Shown piece by piece: positions 55,272 through 64,000 of a stretch of DNA of 64,000 bases. The DNA is from Furfurilactobacillus rossiae DSM 15814 (GTDB lineage Bacteria > Bacillota > Bacilli > Lactobacillales > Lactobacillaceae), in NCBI RefSeq assembly GCF_000428925.1, contig NZ_AUAW01000001.1:124001-188000 (forward strand), in the 5' to 3' direction. The notes beneath the pieces are model-generated. The model was not told the origin of the DNA, did not search any database, and saw only the letters and a list, made by a program, of their open reading frames with translations. The position numbers were made by a program, and so were the translations under genes. Within the stretch, counting starts at the first letter, position 1. Every line of letters starts with the position of its first letter.

Positions 55272-57983
55272 TTAATTTTTTAATTGTAAGGGTTTGTCTG
55301 GTGCAACTGAGAACTCTTGCCCACGAACCGTAAGTTTAGCAGGCTTATCTACAGTCACATGAATGCTAGTGTGGGTGAGGTCAAACTTGTATAGTACACC
55401 CTTAAAGCGTTCACTAAATGCGAGACGGTGCCAGTCTTCTGGTAAGTGTGGATCAACGGCTAGTTCAGATTCAAATTCATTGACACCACCGTAGTTACGT
55501 AATTCTAGCATTAAGACGGCACCCATAACACCAAGGTGAATACCTTCAGCAGTTGTCCCACCCTGAATGTCATAGTAGTCAGAACGTAAAGCGGTGTTGA
55601 AGAAAGCGAATGACTGATCCATGTTGCCGTCAATCAGACTTAATTCTGAATAGACGATTCTTGATAAGGTTGAACCATGAGTGGTTCTTGCCAAGTAGTA
55701 TTCGATGTTCTTGGTGAGATATTCACTTGGCATTTTATAACCAAGGGTTTTCAGAACGTTATCAATCGTGTTAAAGCTTAGGTTGTAGTAGGCCATTAAG
55801 GCATCTGCTTGTTTAGCAACCTGATAAGAATCGGGTGATTTGCCTTCTGCTTTTAATAACCGGTCAACTCGCGAAATGTTACCATATTTTTTCCGGTATT
55901 TTTCAAAATCGAGCGTTGGCAACTTAAAGTAGCCAGCAAACTGACCGATAATCCCATCTTTATTGATGTCCAATGCTAAATGATGAGCGATGTCATCAAA
56001 ACGATTGAAATCATCATCGTTAAGTCCGACTTTGGTTGTGACCGTTGACCAGTCCTTTGCTGGCATTGCCTTATGAATGTTGGCTAAAGTTGTAAACAGC
56101 CAACTTACCATGATATTGGTGTAGGCATTTTCTGTTAGGCCAGGCTCATCGGCATTAGGATAGTTTTCGTGGAACTCGTCTGGGCCCATGACATTTTTAA
56201 TATCGTAACGGCCGTTGTCATTTTTAACGGCCTTACTGGACCAGAAGTGGGCAATTTCAAGTAACATTTCCAGACCATATTTGGTCATGAACTCGGTGTC
56301 ATTAGTTGAGTGGTAATAAAGCCAAACGTTGTAGGCAATAGCTAATGAAACATGGCGTTGCAAACGACTGTTGTCGGGATCAAATTTGCCACTGTCGGGA
56401 TTAAAGTGGAGCAGTTGCGATTGTTCATCCCCAAATTGCGCCGACTGCCAAGGATACATAGCGCCGTCATAATGTTCAGCAGCCGCATTTTGCTTAGCAG
56501 CGTCCAAACGTTTGTAGCGGTACATGAGCAATTGGCGGGTGAGGGATGGCGTGTGCAAGGTGTAGTAAGGCAGGATGAATAATTCGTCCCAGAATACGTG
56601 ACCACGGTAAGCTTCCCCATGGAGCCCACGAGCCCCGACAGAGGCGTCTAAATGCGGATTACTGATTGGGGAAGCAGATACGAATAGGTGATAAATGTTA
56701 ACTCGTGTTAACTTTTGGGCAGTCAAATCCCCGTCAATCTGAATATCACTGTCTTGCCAAACTTCGTTCCAGAAGCTGGCGTTTTGTTGCACGATGCCGC
56801 TAAAGTTTGCATCGTCCAATTCTGATGTAACGGCGTTATTTAAATCACCCTTGGTCTCCAAGGATGTGTTGATAGCAACCGCTTTTTCAATAACATAAGT
56901 CGTGCCAGTTTGTGCTTGGAACGAGAAGTTTTGCTCAAGGACATCATCGGTAACGCTTTCATTTATCTTTGTTGACGGCGTTATTTCTTGACTTGAAAGG
57001 CGACTACCAATTGAAAAAGCGACCTTTGAAGTTTTGGTTTGACCGCTGAGCATGGCGTCTGAACCATTAATGGTGGTTTCGGTGACGTCGAAATGACGAC
57101 CATCGAACGACTTGTAACGGTCCACATTCGCATTGGTAACGCTACCATCAATTCTTGAGAAAACGGTGACAGTACCTTCAAAGTTCATGGGTGTGATTTC
57201 ATAACGAATGGCAAAGCGGTGCCATTGGTTCATATCTGCGACCCGTTGTGCACAGATTTTGAGCAAGTGGCCAGTCGGTAAGGATACCAACATTGTTGTG
57301 GTGAGCACACCTGTATGTAAATCTAGTGAACGATAGATATCAGAAATATTTTCTTTTTTAACAGAAAACGGTTCTTGATGATCGATGCTAAAGGACAAGT
57401 ACTGTGCGTTTGGCAAGTTAACTAAATCTTCGTTCACCACGTCGCGACCATTGATTTTGGTGGTCAATTGATTGTATAAACCTGCAACGTACATGCCGGG
57501 GTAATTGTCAACATCTGCATTAGCTGCCAAGTATGCACCCCGTAATCCATAATAGCCATTACCGATGGTGAGCATTGCTTCTTGGCCGTAATTACGTTTG
57601 GCCGCATATTCGCCGTAGTAATCAAGGTGCCACTGATTGTATTGACGCTTGTTTTCAATGGCTTCAGCTAAGCCATTACGATTAGCCGTTTCTTGACTGA
57701 CAACGGGGATGTTCAGCATGTTAGACAATGCCAGACCCATATCGATTCGCTGGTGATTGACCCCAATAATGGTATCTGAAAAATCATATTCCAATGGATT
57801 TTCAATCAGTGCTGCATCGAAATCAATGCCGGCCAGTTTTTCACGAATCTTTTCAAGATTTTCACCAATGGGTACATCAGGATCGCACACGATGGTGATT
57901 GTTTTTGTCGCATTTGTTTTTCCGTTTGGTACGTAGGAGAGCTCAAAGGCGTCATCGAGGACGCGGACTGAAAACGTACGCAT
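55272..57983 (-). CDS. GH65 disaccharide phosphorylase with N-terminal extension
   Basis: 903-residue inverting phosphorylase that cleaves an alpha-glucosyl disaccharide with phosphate, giving beta-glucose-1-phosphate. The catalytic Glu is about E603 in MGPDEFHENYP. GNGYYGLRG is at 141-149 and the phosphate-site TTAEGIHLG is near 810-820. Classical maltose phosphorylases are about 750-790 residues with that GNGY motif near residue 40, so about 100 extra residues precede it here. The sugar (maltose, kojibiose, trehalose, nigerose) cannot be told. It precedes pgmB, with no transporter nearby. Confidence 0.9.
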   Translation of the reverse strand: MRTFSVRVLDDAFELSYVPNGKTNATKTITIVCDPDVPIGENLEKIREKLAGIDFDAALIENPLEYDFSDTIIGVNHQRIDMGLALSNMLNIPVVSQETANRNGLAEAIENKRQYNQWHLDYYGEYAAKRNYGQEAMLTIGNGYYGLRGAYLAANADVDNYPGMYVAGLYNQLTTKINGRDVVNEDLVNLPNAQYLSFSIDHQEPFSVKKENISDIYRSLDLHTGVLTTTMLVSLPTGHLLKICAQRVADMNQWHRFAIRYEITPMNFEGTVTVFSRIDGSVTNANVDRYKSFDGRHFDVTETTINGSDAMLSGQTKTSKVAFSIGSRLSSQEITPSTKINESVTDDVLEQNFSFQAQTGTTYVIEKAVAINTSLETKGDLNNAVTSELDDANFSGIVQQNASFWNEVWQDSDIQIDGDLTAQKLTRVNIYHLFVSASPISNPHLDASVGARGLHGEAYRGHVFWDELFILPYYTLHTPSLTRQLLMYRYKRLDAAKQNAAAEHYDGAMYPWQSAQFGDEQSQLLHFNPDSGKFDPDNSRLQRHVSLAIAYNVWLYYHSTNDTEFMTKYGLEMLLEIAHFWSSKAVKNDNGRYDIKNVMGPDEFHENYPNADEPGLTENAYTNIMVSWLFTTLANIHKAMPAKDWSTVTTKVGLNDDDFNRFDDIAHHLALDINKDGIIGQFAGYFKLPTLDFEKYRKKYGNISRVDRLLKAEGKSPDSYQVAKQADALMAYYNLSFNTIDNVLKTLGYKMPSEYLTKNIEYYLARTTHGSTLSRIVYSELSLIDGNMDQSFAFFNTALRSDYYDIQGGTTAEGIHLGVMGAVLMLELRNYGGVNEFESELAVDPHLPEDWHRLAFSERFKGVLYKFDLTHTSIHVTVDKPAKLTVRGQEFSVAPDKPLQLKN

Positions 57984-58009
57984 ATTGCCTTACCCCCTAA
58001 AAAGTATGT

Positions 58010-58059
58010 GATGTAAATACATCTACTATTATCGTAAATTTAATTTTGTGACTTCTCAA
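58010..58059 (-). promoter_or_regulatory. GH65-pgmB promoter and palindromic operator
   Basis: Minus-strand TTGAGA (58054-58059) and TACGAT (58031-58036) have 17-base spacing. The perfect palindrome GATGTAAATACATC (58010-58023) sits at the expected start point and is a likely operator. Confidence 0.6.
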
Positions 58060-58296
58060 CCTTAATGTCTTATTTCATTGAAAAAAGTGCGTTTATTATG
58101 ATCAAGTTTGTTTGAAGGATGAAACCCGAATCAAATTTGCCTGTGATAAGTTCACAATACTGACTATTTACGTGGCAGTTGACCGTAAAATTCTTGGTTG
58201 TACGGCTTTTTGTTAGTGAAATGATCATTCATGGCCATGCCTCATATTATGATGCATTAAATCGGCATCTTGAAACGGCATAGTACTTGTCATGTC

Positions 58297-58305
58297 TGGT
58301 ACAAT
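58297..58305 (+). promoter_or_regulatory. Extended -10 promoter of priA operon
   Basis: TGGTACAAT (TACAAT at 58300-58305), about 83 bases before priA. The rest of the 57984-58387 gap shows a weak CCGTA/TACGG hairpin with T's near 58181-58212 and no gene. Confidence 0.5.
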
Positions 58306-58387
58306 TGGAAAAGACAAAAACACATTGAAACTCAAAAATTGAGATTAAGACTAGCAATTACTAGCAATGATCAGAAAGGAACGCGTG

Positions 58388-60814
58388 ATGGCAAAAATTG
58401 CACAGGTAATTGTGGATGTGCCAACAATGCAAACGAACCGACCTTATTCATACTTAATTCCAGATTCGCTGACAGATGCGGTTCAGCCTGGAATGCGTGT
58501 TGCTGTCCCGTTTGGCCAAGGTCACCGCGAAGTCGGTGGTATGGTGGTCGGCGTGAGCGACGCGGACACTTTAGATGAAACTTTCAGCGGCAAACTTAAA
58601 CCACTGGGCGCTTTATTAGATTTAGCACCCGTATTAAATGAAGAATTACTATCGCTAAGTGACTGGATGGCTCAACATACGTTTGCATTTCGTATTTCAA
58701 CCATTCAAACGATGCTTCCGGCTGCCTTAAAAACTAAAAGTCATAAGTTTCTCGTTGCTGATGCACCAATTGACGATCCTCAGTTAGCCTCATTATTTGA
58801 TGATCAGCAGCGGCTGGATTTTACGGCCGCTTCATTAACTGACGAACAAACTGATGCTTTGGCAAAGCTACAACAGCGTCAAATTATTCATGCTGAGTAT
58901 CAGGTTGCTGATCGTGCTCATGTTAAAACAGTCACATGGGTAAAATCAGCATTATCACCAACCGAGATTGAAACAGCACGAAAGGATGTACGTCCGAATG
59001 CAATTAAACAACTGCGAGTGCTGACTAGGTTAATGGATTTACAGGAAGCGCGTCCGTTGCAGGATGTACTTACAGATGAACGATTAACACGTGCCGATTT
59101 TACAGCTGCTACAAAAAAAGGGTGGGCTGAATTAAGCGAACGTGAGGTTTATCGTGATCCATACGCTAATCATCGAATTGCTAAAACAGCGCCGCTAGAC
59201 TTGCAGCCTGACCAACGGAGCGCAGTTAATGCCATAACTGAGGCAATTGATGCTCATGATCCAAAAACGTTCCTGTTACAAGGTGTTACTGGTTCCGGAA
59301 AAACCGAAGTTTATCTGCAAAGCATCGCAGCCGCCTTGGCTCAACACAAGACGGCACTGATGTTAGTTCCGGAAATTGCGCTAACACCACAAATGGTAAA
59401 TCGGGTAAAGGGCCGCTTTGGTCATCAAGTGGCCGTGCTTCATAGTGGTTTAAGCGCTGGCGAAAAGTATGATGAATGGCGCCGTATTGAACGACATGAA
59501 GCAGCGGTCGTGGTCGGTGCTCGTTCAGCAGCGTTTGCACCATTGACAAATATTGGTTTGATTGTGATGGATGAGGAACATGAAACCAGTTATAAACAAG
59601 AAGACAATCCCCGTTACCACGCCCGTGACGTGTTGTTATGGCGCGCTCAAAGACACCATGCTCCAGTGGTTTTGGGATCAGCGACGCCATCTCTGGAAAG
59701 TCGTGCGCGTGCTGAACGTCACGTTTACACCCGACTAGCATTGCCACACCGAATCAATCAGCAGCCATTGCCACCAGTAAAAATTATCGACATGCGTGAA
59801 CAACTTAAGGCGCACACGGAAAGTAACTTTTCTACGCCTTTGATAGAAGCGTTAAAAGTTCGGCTGGAACGACATGAACAGAGTGTGTTAATGCTAAATC
59901 GGCGCGGCTTTTCTTCTTTTGTTATGTGTCGCGATTGTGGCTTTGTTCTAAAATGTCCAAACTGTGATATTTCGCTAGTTTTACACATGGACAGTCACAC
60001 AATGAAATGTCATTACTGTGGTCATGAAGAGCCAATCCCGCGAATTTGTCCAAACTGTCACAGCAAACGCATCAGTTATTATGGCTCTGGTACCGAAAAA
60101 GTTGCTGCGGAGTTAAATAGTTTGCTGCCAGATGCACGGATTATTCGGATGGACGTTGATACAACCCGGCGCAAGGGGATGCATGAAAAGCTACTCAATT
60201 CATTTGGACAGCACAAAGCGGATATTTTGCTGGGTACACAAATGATTGCCAAGGGGCTAGACTATCCAGATGTGACACTGGTGGGTGTACTTAATGCGGA
60301 CACCGCGTTGGGACTGCCAGATTTTCGTTCCAGTGAACGGACCTTTCAGTTGTTAACTCAAGTTAGTGGCAGGGCCGGACGGGCCGACAAACCGGGTGAG
60401 GTATTGATCCAAACGTTTAATCCGGATCATTACGCCATCCAACTAGCTAAAACGCAGGATTATGAACGATTCTTTCGGGTGGAAATGGGAATTCGCCACA
60501 TGGGTAATTACCCACCATACTTTTTCACGGCCTTGATAACCGCCAGTGACAAAGACGAGGGCGTTGCTGCTAAGAAAATGTTTGAATTGAGTGATCAGCT
60601 TAAGCAGACATTGTCACCGGATACAATTATCTTAGGACCGACCCCACGACCAATTGCCCGCATCAAAAATCGTTATTACTATCAAATTGTTTTAAAATAT
60701 AAGCGAGAGCCTAAACTGCAGTCAGTTTTGGATGGCATTTTGGACGATGCACAGCGTGAGCAGCGTAACGGTCTGCAGGTTGCCATCGACATGGAACCGC
60801 AGAACTTTATTTAA
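58388..60814 (+). CDS. priA: Primosomal protein N' (PriA helicase)
   Basis: 808-residue replication-restart helicase. Walker A GVTGSGKTEVY, DEEH box in MDEEHETSYKQ, zinc-binding Cys pairs in CRDCGFVLKCPNC and CHYCGHEEPIPRICPNC, and LLTQVSGRAGRADKPGEV. ATG at 58388 behind AGAAAGGA; the earlier in-frame start is not preferred. Begins priA-fmt-rsmB-stp. Confidence 0.96.
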   Translation: MAKIAQVIVDVPTMQTNRPYSYLIPDSLTDAVQPGMRVAVPFGQGHREVGGMVVGVSDADTLDETFSGKLKPLGALLDLAPVLNEELLSLSDWMAQHTFAFRISTIQTMLPAALKTKSHKFLVADAPIDDPQLASLFDDQQRLDFTAASLTDEQTDALAKLQQRQIIHAEYQVADRAHVKTVTWVKSALSPTEIETARKDVRPNAIKQLRVLTRLMDLQEARPLQDVLTDERLTRADFTAATKKGWAELSEREVYRDPYANHRIAKTAPLDLQPDQRSAVNAITEAIDAHDPKTFLLQGVTGSGKTEVYLQSIAAALAQHKTALMLVPEIALTPQMVNRVKGRFGHQVAVLHSGLSAGEKYDEWRRIERHEAAVVVGARSAAFAPLTNIGLIVMDEEHETSYKQEDNPRYHARDVLLWRAQRHHAPVVLGSATPSLESRARAERHVYTRLALPHRINQQPLPPVKIIDMREQLKAHTESNFSTPLIEALKVRLERHEQSVLMLNRRGFSSFVMCRDCGFVLKCPNCDISLVLHMDSHTMKCHYCGHEEPIPRICPNCHSKRISYYGSGTEKVAAELNSLLPDARIIRMDVDTTRRKGMHEKLLNSFGQHKADILLGTQMIAKGLDYPDVTLVGVLNADTALGLPDFRSSERTFQLLTQVSGRAGRADKPGEVLIQTFNPDHYAIQLAKTQDYERFFRVEMGIRHMGNYPPYFFTALITASDKDEGVAAKKMFELSDQLKQTLSPDTIILGPTPRPIARIKNRYYYQIVLKYKREPKLQSVLDGILDDAQREQRNGLQVAIDMEPQNFI

Positions 60815-60875
60815 TGAGCGGTGTCCAGGATTGGGCAATTTCGAACAATAAAGACGAGGTATAAGGAGCAAATTC

Positions 60876-61841
60876 ATGACAAAAATTGTATTTATGGGAA
60901 CACCAGCGTTTTCTACACCAATTTTGGAATCATTGATTGAAAAGTATGATGTTGCTGCGGTAATGACGCAGCCAGATCGCCCAGTTGGCCGGAAACATGT
61001 TTTAACACCATCACCGGTTAAAAAGGTGGCCTTGGCCCACAATATTGAAGTCCTCCAGCCGGAGAAAGTCAGTAAGTCACCGGAAATGCAACGGGTGATT
61101 GACATTGCGCCTGATTTTATCGTCACGGCCGCGTTCGGTCAGTTCCTGCCAACGAAATTATTGAAGGCCGCTAAGGTAGCGGCGGTCAACGTACATGCTT
61201 CATTGTTGCCACTTTATCGTGGCGGTGCGCCAGTGCACTATGCCATTATGAACGGCGATAAAGAAACCGGTGTGTCCATTATGTACATGATTCGTCAGAT
61301 GGATGCTGGTAACGTCATTTCACAAGTTAAATGTCCAATCACCCAGGCAGATGATACAGGGTCGATGTTTGACAAACTGAGTCTGGCGGGCCGGGATTTG
61401 TTATTAAAAACATTGCCGACGTTGATCGAGGGTCCAGTTGACGGCATTAAACAAGACGAACGGGCGGTCACATTTTCGCCGAATATTTCACGTGCTCAAG
61501 AAGAGATTGACTGGACGCACACGGCCAGTGAAATTGATTGGCAAGTTCGAGGCTTACGGCCGTTTCCGACTGCCTATGTAGTCATGGATAATGTTCGAAC
61601 GAAGATTTTGGACGTCACCGTATTAGCTGATCAACAGACGACTCAGGTGCCAGGGACGGTAGTTAACCGAACCAAGCATGAACTAGATGTTGCTGCTGGC
61701 CAGGGGACGGTTCTAAGAATCAACCGTTTGCAACCAGCAGGCCATCCCCAAATGGCGATTACTGATTTTCTGAACGGTGCGGACACGCAATTTGAGGTTG
61801 GTAAACAAATCATGAAAATGAAGTTTGGAGCGACAAATTAA
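60876..61841 (+). CDS. fmt: Methionyl-tRNA formyltransferase
   Basis: 321 residues. Formyl-THF domain with MGTPAFSTPIL and VNVHASLLPLYRGGAP; C-terminal tRNA-binding domain. AAGGAG upstream. The stop overlaps the rsmB start by one base. Confidence 0.96.
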   Translation: MTKIVFMGTPAFSTPILESLIEKYDVAAVMTQPDRPVGRKHVLTPSPVKKVALAHNIEVLQPEKVSKSPEMQRVIDIAPDFIVTAAFGQFLPTKLLKAAKVAAVNVHASLLPLYRGGAPVHYAIMNGDKETGVSIMYMIRQMDAGNVISQVKCPITQADDTGSMFDKLSLAGRDLLLKTLPTLIEGPVDGIKQDERAVTFSPNISRAQEEIDWTHTASEIDWQVRGLRPFPTAYVVMDNVRTKILDVTVLADQQTTQVPGTVVNRTKHELDVAAGQGTVLRINRLQPAGHPQMAITDFLNGADTQFEVGKQIMKMKFGATN

Positions 61842-63238
61842 TGGCAACAAAGCTTAAAAATCAATCTGATCATGTTAGCAAACAAGTGAATTCAGAAACG
61901 AATCCGCGTTTTGTCGCCGTCTCAGTTCTAGAAAACGTCGCTAAGGGCGGTTACTCAAATCTAAGTTTAAATGCGTCATTAGACGATGCCCAGCTATCTC
62001 CAGTGGATGCGGGGTTATGTACGGAAATTGTTTATGGTGTTTTACAGCACCAACTGACGCTGGATTTTTGGCTAAAGCCGTTTATCAAACAACCAGCCAA
62101 GGTTAAACCGTGGGTTCTTATCTTACTTAGAACAGCCCTGTTTCAAATGCAGTATTTGGATAAGGTGCCAACACGGGCGGTTTTTGATGAAACCATTCAG
62201 ATTGCCAAGCAACGTGGACATGAGGGCATTCGTCGGTTTGTAACGGGTGTTTTGCACGCGGTTGATCGACATGGTTTTGCAGATTTATCAACAATTAAGG
62301 ACCCGTTGACGCGCTTGAGTACGACTTATAGTGTGCCAATGCCGTGGGTCCAACAGATGCGCAAAACAGTTGGCGACGATAAGACAAAGCAGACTTTAGC
62401 CAGCATCAATCGGCCAGCGTTTCAGTCAGTTCGGCTAAATCCCGCGCTTGGAGAGCGACAGGCACTTTTGCAACAGCTTACTGCGGCAGGGTTGAAATGG
62501 ACGGACAGTGAAGTCAGCGGGGAAGGGTTGCGAATCAACGCTGGCCACCCCGCGGGTACACCGCCTTTCAATGAGGGACTTATTACAATTCAAGACGAAA
62601 GTGCGATGTTGCCCGTTGAGGCTTTAGCTCCGCAACCTGGCGATGCTGTATTAGACGCATGCGCTGCCCCCGGCGGTAAAACAACGCAAATTGCTGCTCG
62701 ACTGAATCCATCACAGGGCGGACATGTCACGGCACTGGATTTGCATGCGCATAAAGTTGCACTGATCGAAGCAAATGCACGTCGTATGCAAGTTTCAGAC
62801 AGAATAACGGCGGAACAATTAGATGCTAGAAAGTCGGCTCAACAGTTTGGCGATGAGGCATTTGACCGAATCTTGGTCGATGCACCTTGTTCGGGATTAG
62901 GCTTATTACGTCGAAAACCAGAAATTCGTTATGCTAAGACGCTTGCGGATAGCAAACAACTTCAGCAGATTCAGTTAGCAATTCTTGATGCAGTAGCACC
63001 GACGCTGAAGGAAAACGGTATACTAGTTTACAGTACTTGTACCATTTTGAAACAAGAAAACGATGACGTGGCAACTGCGTTTGTCAAAGCACATCCAGAC
63101 TTTGAACTTGTGCCAGTGGAGACGATTCATCATCTGAAAGAAAATCGATCAACACCTTGGTTGACTATTTATCCCGATGATTTTGGCTCCGATGGGTTCT
63201 TTGTTTGTGCATTTAGAAAACGTCATGACAACGATTAG
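61841..63238 (+). CDS. rsmB: 16S rRNA (cytosine-967)-C5 methyltransferase
   Basis: 465 residues. NusB-like N-terminal domain (about 20-150) and a methyltransferase domain with DACAAPGGKT, DAPCSGLGLLRRKPEIRY and the catalytic YSTCT. ATG shares a base with the fmt stop. Confidence 0.96.
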   Translation: MATKLKNQSDHVSKQVNSETNPRFVAVSVLENVAKGGYSNLSLNASLDDAQLSPVDAGLCTEIVYGVLQHQLTLDFWLKPFIKQPAKVKPWVLILLRTALFQMQYLDKVPTRAVFDETIQIAKQRGHEGIRRFVTGVLHAVDRHGFADLSTIKDPLTRLSTTYSVPMPWVQQMRKTVGDDKTKQTLASINRPAFQSVRLNPALGERQALLQQLTAAGLKWTDSEVSGEGLRINAGHPAGTPPFNEGLITIQDESAMLPVEALAPQPGDAVLDACAAPGGKTTQIAARLNPSQGGHVTALDLHAHKVALIEANARRMQVSDRITAEQLDARKSAQQFGDEAFDRILVDAPCSGLGLLRRKPEIRYAKTLADSKQLQQIQLAILDAVAPTLKENGILVYSTCTILKQENDDVATAFVKAHPDFELVPVETIHHLKENRSTPWLTIYPDDFGSDGFFVCAFRKRHDND

Positions 63239-63249
63239 GTGATTGGCTT

Positions 63250-63996
63250 ATGGAAGTAGCATATCTGTCAGATATTGGGCGACAACGAGAGAGTAACCAA
63301 GACTATGTCGGCATGTTTCGGAACCAATCGGGACTTGAATTTGCCATTGTAGCGGACGGCATTGGTGGTCACCAAGGCGGTGATGTGGCCTCAACGATGG
63401 CCGTTTCACACATGGGCAGTCGGTTTGAAGATACCTCTTTCACTGATCCTGGGACCGCGGCCAAGTGGCTGTCTAGCGAGGCTCAACAAGAAAATGACAC
63501 CATTATTGAAAAAGCGCATCAATATCAAGATTTAAACGGCATGGGAACCACCATCGTTGTTGCGATTATTTTTCAACGACAGTTTTTGTTAGCCAACATT
63601 GGGGATTCACGTGGTTATTTATTGCGCAATGCACAGCTTGCCCAACTAACTGAAGATCATTCATTAGTTAATGAGCTGGTCAAGTTGGGACAGATCAGTG
63701 AAGAAGATGCGCGCACCCATCCCGAGAAAAATATTATTACTCGGACACTAGGCATTAATGACGAAGCAGATATTGATATTAATTTGTATCATGCTCAACC
63801 GCACGATGTGGTCATGCTCTGTTCGGATGGGCTGACCAACATGGTCACTGATGCCCAAATACAGGCGGTCTTGCAGAGAAATCTGACGTTGCAGGAAAAG
63901 TGTCAACAATTGATTGATTTAGCAAACGAAGCTGGTGGCAAAGACAACATCACAGTGTTACTGATTTCAGCCGAAGGTGAGGTGACTGCCTCATGA
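63250..63996 (+). CDS. stp: PPM-type protein serine/threonine phosphatase
   Basis: 248 residues. Metal motifs RESNQDYVG, VADGIGGHQGGD, ANIGDSRGYL, CSDGLTN and GGKDNITVLL. Counteracts the PASTA-domain kinase normally encoded next. Its TGA overlaps the next ATG. Confidence 0.96.
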   Translation: MEVAYLSDIGRQRESNQDYVGMFRNQSGLEFAIVADGIGGHQGGDVASTMAVSHMGSRFEDTSFTDPGTAAKWLSSEAQQENDTIIEKAHQYQDLNGMGTTIVVAIIFQRQFLLANIGDSRGYLLRNAQLAQLTEDHSLVNELVKLGQISEEDARTHPEKNIITRTLGINDEADIDINLYHAQPHDVVMLCSDGLTNMVTDAQIQAVLQRNLTLQEKCQQLIDLANEAGGKDNITVLLISAEGEVTAS

Positions 63997-64000
63997 GGCC
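63993..64000 (+). CDS. Start of next gene, probably PrkC-type kinase (partial)
   Basis: ATGAGGCC overlaps the stp stop as ATGA and would encode M-R-P. In Firmicutes the next gene is the PASTA serine/threonine kinase. Only eight bases are visible, so this is by context. Confidence 0.45.

Noticed and set aside
59286-59747. Minus-strand 153-codon open frame inside priA
   Set aside because: Antisense to the helicase motifs; length is explained by codon bias of priA.

Overview
The window looks like a contiguous stretch of a low-to-medium GC Gram-positive chromosome, most probably a member of the Lactobacillaceae. The supports are the gene order (yqeG-yqeH-yhbY-nadD-yqeK-rsfS-methyltransferase-tmcAL-yceD-rpmF; glnR-glnA; rplU-prp-rpmA; efp-asp23-nusB-folD-xseAB-ispA-tlyA-argR-recN; gmk-rpoZ-priA-fmt-rsmB-stp), the frequent TTG/GTG starts, strong AGGAGG ribosome binding sites, L27 with a Prp-cleaved leader, and a T-box before pheST. 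The species cannot be fixed from the sequence alone. No prophage, insertion sequence, CRISPR array or rRNA was seen; it reads as core chromosome with a few accessory or poorly known loci.

Layout. 1-350 is a gene-free, hairpin-rich block. 351-8440 holds a HPRT-like gene, an RluA-type pseudouridine synthase and the long ribosome-assembly/NAD cluster ending in yceD-rpmF. 8690-15400 carries a TauE-like permease, an ArlRS-type two-component system, YidC and acylphosphatase on the minus strand, a SpoU methyltransferase, an HD protein and an HxlR regulator. 15460-19330 is the T-box-controlled pheST operon. 19470-23630 has mltG, udk, greA, a FemX/MurM-type transferase and a HesB-like protein. 23760-28650 has a divergent pair: YfhO (minus) and a class B penicillin-binding protein (plus). 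28750-33080 has rpmG, 5-FTHF cyclo-ligase, rhomboid, YqgQ, rhodanese, a small DUF3042-type protein, GDPD and miaA. 33120-37960 is glnRA followed by two unrecognised proteins and a dimeric dUTPase. 38000-40330 is an accessory-looking stretch with a TetR regulator, a candidate small RNA, tRNA-Arg(TCT), a lipoprotein and a 42-residue membrane peptide. 40450-50970 is a dense housekeeping run (rplU to recN). 51130-58000 has a YolD-like gene with LexA-type boxes, gmk-rpoZ, a Cof-type HAD hydrolase, a YbhB protein and a pgmB/GH65 phosphorylase operon on the minus strand. 58380-64000 is priA-fmt-rsmB-stp, with the first codons of the next gene (probably the PrkC-type kinase) at the very edge.

Most genes serve translation, ribosome biogenesis, DNA repair and cell-wall synthesis. 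The points most worth a second look are: the hairpin repeat at the left end; the GlnR operator nested inside the miaA/glnR intergenic dyad; the two unknown proteins between glnA and the dUTPase; the terminated candidate RNA at 38950-39027; the YolD-like gene whose promoter spacer is a LexA box; and the GH65 phosphorylase with an extra N-terminal region of about 100 residues. None of these can be called a new system from the sequence alone.
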